From assembly GCA_021808205.1 (NCBI GenBank), contig JAKBCD010000125.1, forward strand, positions 1 to 6,220: a DNA stretch of 6,220 bases, read 5' to 3'. How positions within the stretch are numbered: the stretch's first letter is position 1; each line of letters starts with the position of its first letter. Below are positions 1-5,610 of this stretch, piece by piece. Source of the DNA: Pseudomonadota bacterium (lineage in GTDB: Bacteria; Pseudomonadota; Alphaproteobacteria; Acetobacterales; Acetobacteraceae). Below the pieces are notes generated by a model. The model searched no databases. It saw only the letters and a list, made by a program, of their open reading frames with translations, and was not told where the DNA came from. Made by a program: the position numbers and the translations under genes.

Positions 1-41
1 TGTCATACCGGCAGAACGATGCAGGTTTCATACCAAAAAAA

Positions 42-64
42 GACAGATTCTATGACTATCTGTC
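42..64. repeat. Short inverted repeat in the leader of the GGDEF-EAL gene
   Basis: GACAGAT (42-48) and ATCTGTC (58-64) are perfect 7-base inverted arms around a 9-base loop. A run of seven A (35-41) lies directly to the left, so read on the minus strand this is a weak stem followed by seven T, the form of an intrinsic terminator. No minus-strand gene to the right would need one here, so an operator for the gene at 133 is equally possible. The stem has only three G/C pairs. A 7-base direct repeat, TCATACC, occurs at 3-9 and 28-34. The rest of 1-132 holds no gene. TAATAT at 67-72 could be a -10 element, but no good -35 accompanies it. The function is unknown and the repeat could be chance. Confidence 0.3.
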
Positions 65-132
65 GGTAATATATTCTTAAACAGTTTACGGCATGGTCAG
101 CCCGGTCGCATGCTGTGGGGAAAGGCATTTAG

Positions 133-1629
133 GTGGGTAGATTCTTTTTGCCGCGGCTGTTTCTCTGGGCAAGCCATTTCGCCTTGGCACTGGTGGTATT
201 GATTGTGCTGCTCTGGCACCCGGCGATGCGCTCTGTTTGGGTTTTGGCAGCCTTGCTGTCGTTTTCCACCGTGCTGATCAGCACCACCACAAATGTTAAT
301 CCGGTGAAATATCGATACGAGGCGCGGCGCCTCTGGCATCTCTCCCGTCAAGACGATTTGACCGGGCTGCTTAACCGCCGCGGCCTGCGCGAACGTCTGG
401 CCGGCATGACCGTAGACCGTCTCATGCTGGTCAGCATCGGGCTGGAGCGGCTGAAGCCGGTGGACGATCTGTTTGGGCGGGAGGTGGTGGAGCAGCTCTT
501 CCGCCAAGCGGCCAAGCGGCTTTCAGAGTGCCTGCAGCCGGCCGACATCCTGGCTTTGCCCAATGGAGATGAGTTCGTGGTCTTGCGCAAGCACGCCGCC
601 GCGCAGGAAGATCCCTTGGCCTTCGCGCAGCGTTTGATCGCCTGCCTGATCGAGCCGTTCGGGATCGACGGCGTGAGCGTGCAGATCGGTGCCTGCGCCG
701 GACTGGTTTGCAGTGAAGGCAGCGGAGAACGGCCCGAGGCACTGCTGAGCGCGGCGGACATCGCCTTGCGCGAGGCCAGGGAGGCGGGGGCGGGGCAGGT
801 GCGGCAGTTCACCGTGATGATGAGCGCCAGGTTGCTGCGCCGCCACCAACTTGAGCAGGAATTCCAGGCGGCACTGCGCAATCGGGAATTCCTTCTGTTC
901 TACCAGCCGTTATTCGATTGCCGCAGCCTGACTCTGCGCGGGTTCGAGGCTTTGGCCCGCTGGCAGCACCCGCAGCGCGGCATGATCGGGCCGGATGAGT
1001 TCATTCCCGTCGCCGAGGCGGGTGGCATGATCACCGCCCTGGGCGAATATGTGTTGGATCAAGCTTGCCACGCCGCCCGCGCCTAGCCCGAGGATCTGCG
1101 GGTCGCAGTCAATCTATCGCCGTTGCAGCTCAAGGATACGGCCTTGCCGGAAAAAATCTGGGCGGCCCTGGCGCGCAGCGGGCTGGCGCCAAACCGGCTG
1201 GAACTGGAGCTGACTGAAGGCGCGATGCTCGAACAGACCGCCGAGATTCAGCTGAGCCTGGCCGCCTTGAAGGATAGCGGCGTCAGCCTCGCCATCGATG
1301 ATTTCGGCGCAGGCTTTTCCAGCCTGAGCTATCTGCACCGCTTCTCCTTCGAACGGCTGAAGATCGACAAATCCTTCACCCGCGAGATCACCGCCAGCCC
1401 GGATGCGCGGATCATCACCGGGGCGATCATCGGCCTGGGCGCGGCGCTTGGTATGGCGGTGCTGGCCGAGGGGGTGGAGACCGAGGCGCAACTCAACATC
1501 CTGCGCAAGGCCGGGTGCGGCCAAGTCCAGGGTTATCTGCTCGGCAAGCCGATGCCCGAGACAGACGTACTGACATTGCTGGAGCGCGTCGCCAAAGCCG
1601 GGGGGCGCGCGGTACCGGCCTTGAACTAA
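133..1629 (+). pseudogene. Membrane-anchored GGDEF-EAL cyclic-di-GMP phosphodiesterase, interrupted by an in-frame amber codon
   Basis: The frame runs 498 codons, with TAG at codon 318 (1084-1086). The GTG start at 133 follows a stop (130-132) directly and has AAAGG at 121-125 seven bases upstream. Residues 5-28 and 34-50 are hydrophobic, giving probably two membrane helices. The GGDEF domain (about 73-224) keeps DDLTGLLNRRGL (74-85) but is degenerate. GGDEF reads NGDEF (144-148), the first metal-ligand Asp aligns with Gly103, and the usual GH..GD reads GR..VE (115-120). It is therefore probably not a cyclase. The EAL domain (about 248-490) has FEALARW (E272), VNLSP (N327), ELTE (E362), DDFG (D389, D390), LKID (K410), EGVE (E446) and Q466, the full set expected of a c-di-GMP phosphodiesterase. 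The stop falls between E272 and N327, so the 317-residue product lacks most of the active site. No other disruption is seen, so the lesion is recent, a sequencing error, or suppressed. Family assignment is very sure; functional status is not. Confidence 0.9.
1084..1086 (+). other. In-frame TAG (amber) codon inside the EAL domain
   Basis: The codons around it read A-A-R-A-stop-P-E-D-L-R-V-A-V-N-L-S-P, and the same frame continues without another stop to TAA at 1627-1629. EAL proteins commonly carry a Trp a few residues before the VNLS motif. A single G-to-A change from TGG to TAG would therefore explain the stop. There is no frameshift, deletion or mobile element nearby. Restart downstream, for example TTG at 1123 or ATG at 1225, would give a fragment without the E272 half of the active site. 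Confidence 0.9.
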
Positions 1630-2069
1630 AGCCGGGCGAGCGCGCCATCCACCTCTGCGGCCAACTCGGCGCTCTCGCAAGCCAGCCGCCAGACCGGTTG
1701 CGCCTTGCCGGGTATGGAAATCTCCACGAAGTACTCCTGGAAGCCATGATCGGATTGCATGCACGCCTCATGTCCCCCTAGCGCCACGCTGGGTAGAATT
1801 TCCGCGCGCATCCCGCCACCTTGCGGGCAGGCCAGAAACACCAGCTTGCGCCCATGATCCATTGCCAGTCCCACCCCACGGTCCAGGAAACTCTCGTCAG
1901 GCGTGAAGGGCAGGTGTTGCGCGGCCAAGGCCTTCTGCAGCCGCAACCGCTTTCCTCGAAGATCGCGGGCTTTTATCAATTCCCCCGTGCGCAACCAGAA
2001 ACGGGTTGGCAAGGCGGCCACGGCGCAAAGCACGAGTGTGATTATAATAAACAGCCAGTGAAAAATCAT
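1626..2069 (-). CDS. Small membrane-anchored protein of unknown function
   Basis: This 147-residue protein is not one I recognise. Residues 3-21 form one hydrophobic helix, without a lipobox or clear cleavage site, so it is probably an N-terminal signal anchor. A basic, probably helical stretch follows (about 27-50, with RTGELIKARDLRGKRLRLQK). The rest is a soluble domain of about 90 residues containing DRGVGLAMDHGRKLVFLA (63-80) and ending in AELAAEVDGALARL (134-147). The 'G.a.D..+k.v.L' pattern followed by a final helix resembles small PH-like membrane-associated domains, but this is only an impression. The ATG start is supported by an AAGGAAGG ribosome site (complement of 2073-2080). Its TAG stop (1626-1628) overlaps the TAA of the convergent GGDEF-EAL gene. 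It is transcribed divergently from the glycosyltransferase. The helix-coding 5' end is AT-richer than the rest. Confidence 0.75.
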   Translation of the reverse strand: MIFHWLFIIITLVLCAVAALPTRFWLRTGELIKARDLRGKRLRLQKALAAQHLPFTPDESFLDRGVGLAMDHGRKLVFLACPQGGGMRAEILPSVALGGHEACMQSDHGFQEYFVEISIPGKAQPVWRLACESAELAAEVDGALARL

Positions 2070-2201
2070 GCGCCTTCCTTGGGAGCCATTGGTTAGAAGA
2101 AATCGCTACCCTCAGGCAAGCGCCGCCGTTCATTGCAGGGTGGTGGATATATCAATGCGATTATGCTTGAAACGGATGCACATTGTTCAGGCTGGAACCT
2201 C
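2070..2201. promoter_or_regulatory. Divergent intergenic region between the small membrane protein and the glycosyltransferase
   Basis: Two genes start outward from this 132-base gap, so it should hold promoters for both. The left end carries the AAGGAAGG ribosome site of the minus-strand gene (2073-2080). GATATATC at 2146-2153 is an 8-base palindrome that could be part of an operator or a -10 region. I could not identify a convincing -35/-10 pair. If the glycosyltransferase starts at ATG 2163 or TTG 2133 rather than 2202, part of this region is coding. Confidence 0.35.
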
Positions 2202-3134
2202 ATGCCGCAGCTCCTCTCCCTCATCGTGCCTTTCTATAACGAGGAAGATGCGATCGGCCTTTTCGCGGCATCGGTGCTGCCCGTGCTAGAGACGCTTGCG
2301 GATATTCAATGGGAGATCATCTGCGTCGATGACGGCAGCCGGGACGCAACACTGCCGCGTTTGCTTGATCTGGCGGCGGCGCAACCGCTCATCCGGGTCG
2401 TGGAACTCTCTCGCAATTTCGGCAAGGAAGCTGCCCTGACTGCGGGGCTGGAGGCAGCGCGGGGCGATGCGGTGATCCCGATGGATGCCGACCTGCAAGA
2501 CCCACCGGAGCTGATCCCACAGATGCTCGCCGCCTGGCGGGGCGGGGCTGAGGTCGTGCTCGCCCGCCGCGCCGACCGCTCAACCGACAGTATGATGAAG
2601 CGCGGCACCGCCGCGTTGTTCTACCGGCTCACCCGCTCCATCTCGAACATTGAACTACCTGAAAATGTTGGTGATTTTAGACTCTTGGACCGTACGGTGG
2701 TGGAGGCGTTGAGGCGCCTGCCAGAGCGTCAGCGCTTCATGAAAGGGTTGTTTGCATGGCTGGGGTTCAAAACGGTGGTGCTCGACTATGCCCGCACCAC
2801 CCGCGCGGCGGGCAGCAGCAAATTCTCCGGCTTCAAGCTCTGGAATTTCGCTCTGGAGGGTTTTACCAGCTTTTCTACCACGCCGCTGAAGATATGGACC
2901 TATCTCGGTGCAGTGGGGGCGGTTGTCGCACTCATCTACGCGCTGTTCATCATGCTCAGAACGCTCATTCTCGGTAATGAAGTGCCAGGCTACGCCTCCA
3001 TTTTCGTTGCAGTAACGTTTTTCGGTAGCGTCCAGCTCATCAGTATCGGCGTGTTGGGCGAATATATCGGCCGGATTTATATGGAGACGAAGCAGCGCCC
3101 GATCTATCTTGTGCGTAAGTTTCATAATTTCTGA
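2202..3134 (+). CDS. Family 2 glycosyltransferase, polyprenyl-phosphate sugar transferase (GtrB/DPM1-like)
   Basis: The 310-residue protein is predicted to transfer a sugar from a nucleotide donor to undecaprenyl phosphate on the cytoplasmic face of the inner membrane. This makes a lipid-linked sugar for envelope glycan or lipid A-type modification. The GT-A domain shows VPFYNEE (9-15), VDDGSRD (42-48), GKEAALTAGLEAARGD (74-89), the metal/donor site DADLQDPPE (95-103), GDFRLLDR (157-164) and PERQRFMKGL (174-183). The SSKFSGFKLW stretch (205-214) and SFSTTPLK (223-230) are typical of GtrB/ArnC-like enzymes. Two membrane helices follow (about 232-253 and 263-290), then a basic tail. Start choice: ATG 2202 places the first beta strand near the N terminus, as usual in the family. 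ATG 2163 and TTG 2133 are in frame but add atypical sequence, and no site has a strong ribosome signal. No GtrA-type flippase or polytopic transferase is beside it. Donor sugar and final target cannot be told from sequence. Confidence 0.9.
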   Translation: MPQLLSLIVPFYNEEDAIGLFAASVLPVLETLADIQWEIICVDDGSRDATLPRLLDLAAAQPLIRVVELSRNFGKEAALTAGLEAARGDAVIPMDADLQDPPELIPQMLAAWRGGAEVVLARRADRSTDSMMKRGTAALFYRLTRSISNIELPENVGDFRLLDRTVVEALRRLPERQRFMKGLFAWLGFKTVVLDYARTTRAAGSSKFSGFKLWNFALEGFTSFSTTPLKIWTYLGAVGAVVALIYALFIMLRTLILGNEVPGYASIFVAVTFFGSVQLISIGVLGEYIGRIYMETKQRPIYLVRKFHNF

Positions 3135-3196
3135 AGTTCCAGAAACGCGTTCAGTCCCGTTCAATATTTGCTTAGAGCGTTTGAGCGAGCCATTTC

Positions 3197-3236
3197 ATGC
3201 ATTTATCTTGACGCCGCCGCGTCAGTCCAAATGCAT
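3197..3236. repeat. Compound palindrome (nested inverted repeats) between the glycosyltransferase and lipoprotein genes
   Basis: Outer arms ATGCATTT (3197-3204) and AAATGCAT (3229-3236) are perfect complements. Inside them, TGACGC (3209-3214) and GCGTCA (3219-3224) are also perfect complements around the loop CGCC. The two stems are separated by four bases on each side, one pair of which can wobble, so the 40-base element is symmetric and can fold into one long hairpin with an internal loop. It starts 62 bases after the glycosyltransferase stop. No T-run follows on either strand, so it is not a classical intrinsic terminator. It may be a dispersed REP-like intergenic element, a transcript-stabilising or attenuating hairpin, or a protein-binding site. 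TTGACG at 3208-3213 resembles a -35 box, but no well-spaced -10 is visible. Confidence 0.6.
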
Positions 3237-3250
3237 ATTGGTCTAGAGGA

Positions 3251-3267
3251 CCTCGCGTGACGTGAGG
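3251..3267. repeat. 17-base near-perfect palindrome upstream of the lipoprotein gene
   Basis: CCTCGCGT and ACGTGAGG flank a central G, with one G-T wobble in an otherwise complementary 8-base arm. GGTC...GACC (3240-3252) is a smaller overlapping inverted repeat, so the two foldings compete. The element ends 13 bases before the chosen lipoprotein start. Its position and symmetry suit an operator for a dimeric regulator or a leader hairpin that hides the GAGG at 3264-3267. Neither role is shown by the sequence alone. Confidence 0.4.
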
Positions 3268-3280
3268 ATTGAGCTGGGCT

Positions 3281-3739
3281 ATGCAGATGGTAATGATCCC
3301 GCCCGACCTCCGCCTTTTCCGCGTGCTGCTGCCACTGGGTCTCGTTGTGCTGCTCGCGGGCTGCGCCACGCAGCCCCGCCCGCTTCCACCACCGGCGCCA
3401 GGTATTACAGCGCCGGATTTCGAGACGGCGGTACACAACGCCTATCAGCAGGGCTTCGAAGCCGGCCGTCATTATCAATACCGGCGTGACGCGAGGCTGC
3501 GGGGGGCGGCCCAGGCGATGAGGCCGGGTACAACCCCCCAGAACCTGACTGACGCCAGCCCGCCGATTCCGACAGCGGCTGCGGTGCCATCTGTGGTAAG
3601 TGGCAATGCCCAGGCTCCGGTGCCGACGGCCCCCGCCGCCGCGCCGCCCCCCCAAGCCACCAACCCAGCCTCGCCGCCAGCGACACTGCCACCCTCCGCC
3701 AAATACACCACCTCCGGCCCGGCCCAGCCGCTACAGTAG
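3281..3739 (+). CDS. Proline/alanine-rich lipoprotein of unknown function
   Basis: The 152-residue protein has a lipoprotein signal. Arg11 and Arg14 precede a hydrophobic core, then the lipobox Leu-Ala-Gly-Cys (25-28), so signal peptidase II should cleave before lipidated Cys28. The next residue is Ala rather than Asp, which in enterobacterial rules favours the outer membrane. The mature part has a short Pro-rich linker (31-40) and one compact, probably helical segment (about 44-78, with AYQQGFEAGRHYQYRRDARL at 54-73). A long Ala/Pro/Thr-rich tail of low complexity (about 82-152) follows and may span the periplasm. Only the helical segment looks conserved, and I do not recognise its family. 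ATG 3281 is chosen; ATG 3287 and 3293 or TTG 3269 are possible, and none has a strong ribosome site. The gene carries G/C runs at 3501-3506, 3534-3539 and 3647-3653. The stop lies 29 bases before uup, suggesting co-transcription. Confidence 0.75.
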   Translation: MQMVMIPPDLRLFRVLLPLGLVVLLAGCATQPRPLPPPAPGITAPDFETAVHNAYQQGFEAGRHYQYRRDARLRGAAQAMRPGTTPQNLTDASPPIPTAAAVPSVVSGNAQAPVPTAPAAAPPPQATNPASPPATLPPSAKYTTSGPAQPLQ

Positions 3740-3768
3740 AAGATGGGGTGCTTGAACCAGGGCGGGGC

Positions 3769-5583
3769 ATGAGCCAAACACCCCGCATGGCGCCCCCCTT
3801 GCTTCTGCTCACAGATATCTCTGTCATCCTCGGCTCTGCCCCGCTGCTGGAGCGCGCTACCCTCTCCGTCGGTGCGGGAGATCGCCTTTGCCTGGTCGGG
3901 CGCAACGGCTCGGGTAAATCCACGCTGCTTAAAATCGCCTCGGGCGAGGTGGCGCATGACGCGGGTACGCGGTTTTTCCAACCCGGTGCCACCATGCGCT
4001 ATCTGCCGCAGGAGCCGGACCTCTCAGCCTTCGCCAATGTGATGGAATATGTACTGGCCGGGCTGGGACCGCATGACGACGAATACCGCGTGCGCTATCT
4101 GCTGGGCGAGCTTGGGCTCTCCGGCGATGAAAAACCCGCTCATCTCTCCGGTGGCGAGGCCCGCCGCGCTGCCCTGGCCCGCACCCTGGCGCCGGCGCCG
4201 GATTTGCTGTTGCTGGACGAGCCCACCAACCATCTCGACCTACCCGCCATTGAATGGCTGGAAGGGGAGCTGAAATCTCTCTCCTCCGGCATGGTGCTCA
4301 TCTCCCACGACAGGCGGTTTTTAGAAAACCTCTCGCGCTCGATGGTCTGGCTGGACCGTGGGCAGACCAAGCGGCTGGATAAAAGCTTTGCCCATTTCGA
4401 ATCCTGGCGGGACGAAGTGCTGGAACAGGAGGAGCAGGAATTTCATAAACTTGGCCGCAAAATCGCCCGCGAGGAAGACTGGCTGCGCTATGGCGTGACC
4501 GCCCGGCGCAAGCGCAACGTCAAGCGGCTGGCGGGGTTGCACAGCCTCCGCGCTGAGCGCCGCAACTTCACCCATAAGCTCGGGCTCACGAAAATGGCGA
4601 GCCTGGATGCCGCCACTTCCGGAAAGATCGTGGTGGATGCCGATGGCATCTCCAAAAATTTCGACAAGCCCATCGTCAATAACCTCACCTTCCGGGTGCT
4701 GCGCGGAGACCGTTTGGGCATTGTCGGCCCCAATGGTGCGGGCAAATCCACGCTGTTGAAGCTCATTCTCGGCCAGCTTGCGCCGGATTCGGGAACAGTG
4801 AAGCTGGGCACCGCGCTGGAGGTTGTCACGCTCGACCAGCAGCGCGCGGATTTAAATCCCAATACCTCTCTGGCGGACACCCTCACCGGCGGCAATAGCG
4901 ACCAGGTGGTGGTGGGCGGCCAGGCACGGCATGTCATCGGCTATATAAAGGATTTCCTGTTCAAGCCGGAACAGGCGCGCACACCCGTGGGCACGCTCTC
5001 GGGCGGGGAGCGCGGGCGGCTGTTATTGGCGCTCGCCCTCACCAAACCCTCCAATCTGCTTGTGCTGGACGAGCCGACCAACGACCTCGACCTCGAAACC
5101 TTGGATTTATTGCAGGAAATGCTTGGCGATTATCCGGGCACGGTGATCGTCGTCTCGCATGATCGTGATTTTCTGGACCGTGTCTGCACCTCGGTGTTGA
5201 TGTCCGAAGGGCACGGGCGCTGGCTTGAATATGCCGGCGGCTATTCAGACATGCTGGCCCAGCGCGGTGAAGGCGTCACGGCCGCGAAAGTGGAAAAGAT
5301 TGAAAAGAAGACCGCACCAAAACCTGCCCAGGCGCCAGAAGCGGCACCTGCGAAAGCAAAAATCTCCTTCAAGGAGCAGCATGAGCTGAAACAGCTGAAT
5401 GAAGATATTGCCAAGATGCAGGCGCAGATGGCCAAGCTGGAGGAGGTTCTCGCTACGCCGGCTCTCTACACCAAAGACCAGAAGAAATTTATCGCCGCCA
5501 CGGCATCCTTGGCAGAACTGCACGCCAAGCTAAAGAAATCTGAAGAACGCTGGCTGGATCTGGAGATGTTAAAAGAGGGTTAA
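3769..5583 (+). CDS. uup: ABC-F family ATPase, Uup type
   Basis: The 604-residue protein is a soluble twin ATP-binding-cassette protein without membrane segments. Cassette 1 has Walker A GRNGSGKST (44-52), signature LSGGE (126-130), Walker B LLLLDEP (146-152) and His180. Cassette 2 has GPNGAGKST (320-328), LSGGE (410-414), LLVLDEP (430-436) and His464. The linker (about 200-280) contains a basic WLRYGVTARRKRN stretch (238-250), typical of Uup. An Ala/Pro/Lys hinge (about 505-532) leads to a C-terminal coiled coil (about 533-602), the Uup CTD that binds DNA. Known ABC-F proteins act on the ribosome. E. coli Uup also affects precise transposon excision and 50S biogenesis, so a translation or genome-maintenance role is expected here. 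All catalytic motifs are intact and the length is usual. ATG 3769 is chosen because GGGCGGGG lies just upstream; GTG 3748 and ATG 3787 are alternatives. It probably shares a transcript with the preceding lipoprotein gene. The assignment to Uup rather than another ABC-F group rests on the linker and CTD. Confidence 0.93.
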   Translation: MSQTPRMAPPLLLLTDISVILGSAPLLERATLSVGAGDRLCLVGRNGSGKSTLLKIASGEVAHDAGTRFFQPGATMRYLPQEPDLSAFANVMEYVLAGLGPHDDEYRVRYLLGELGLSGDEKPAHLSGGEARRAALARTLAPAPDLLLLDEPTNHLDLPAIEWLEGELKSLSSGMVLISHDRRFLENLSRSMVWLDRGQTKRLDKSFAHFESWRDEVLEQEEQEFHKLGRKIAREEDWLRYGVTARRKRNVKRLAGLHSLRAERRNFTHKLGLTKMASLDAATSGKIVVDADGISKNFDKPIVNNLTFRVLRGDRLGIVGPNGAGKSTLLKLILGQLAPDSGTVKLGTALEVVTLDQQRADLNPNTSLADTLTGGNSDQVVVGGQARHVIGYIKDFLFKPEQARTPVGTLSGGERGRLLLALALTKPSNLLVLDEPTNDLDLETLDLLQEMLGDYPGTVIVVSHDRDFLDRVCTSVLMSEGHGRWLEYAGGYSDMLAQRGEGVTAAKVEKIEKKTAPKPAQAPEAAPAKAKISFKEQHELKQLNEDIAKMQAQMAKLEEVLATPALYTKDQKKFIAATASLAELHAKLKKSEERWLDLEMLKEG

Positions 5584-5610
5584 AAATTTAGAGAAGAATA
5601 GGCAGATCCC

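Noticed and set aside
348..881. Minus-strand open frame (177 codons) opposite the GGDEF domain
   Set aside because: It is a GC-rich shadow: Ser/Arg-rich, no motif and no ribosome site, opposite a recognisable GGDEF domain.
1123..1629. Downstream EAL half as an independent gene starting at TTG 1123
   Set aside because: It lacks the EAL-motif glutamate and substrate-binding N-terminal strands, and has no ribosome site. It is better explained as the continuation of the upstream frame after the amber codon.
1114..1764. Long minus-strand open frame (216 codons) across the EAL 3' end and the small membrane gene
   Set aside because: Its translation is low-complexity Arg/Gly/Ala/Gln-rich and matches no domain. 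It overlaps the clear EAL motifs on the plus strand and the better-supported 1626-2069 frame.
3197..3236. Compound palindrome as an insertion-sequence end or CRISPR repeat
   Set aside because: No transposase, target duplication or second copy is in the window, and there is no repeat-spacer periodicity.
3405..3995. Minus-strand open frames opposite the lipoprotein and uup start
   Set aside because: They run antisense to a lipobox protein and a Walker A motif. The translations are Arg/Ala/Gly/Pro-rich shadows.
5584..5610. Intrinsic terminator between uup and the Hint gene
   Set aside because: The 27-base gap has no hairpin with adjacent T-run on either strand.
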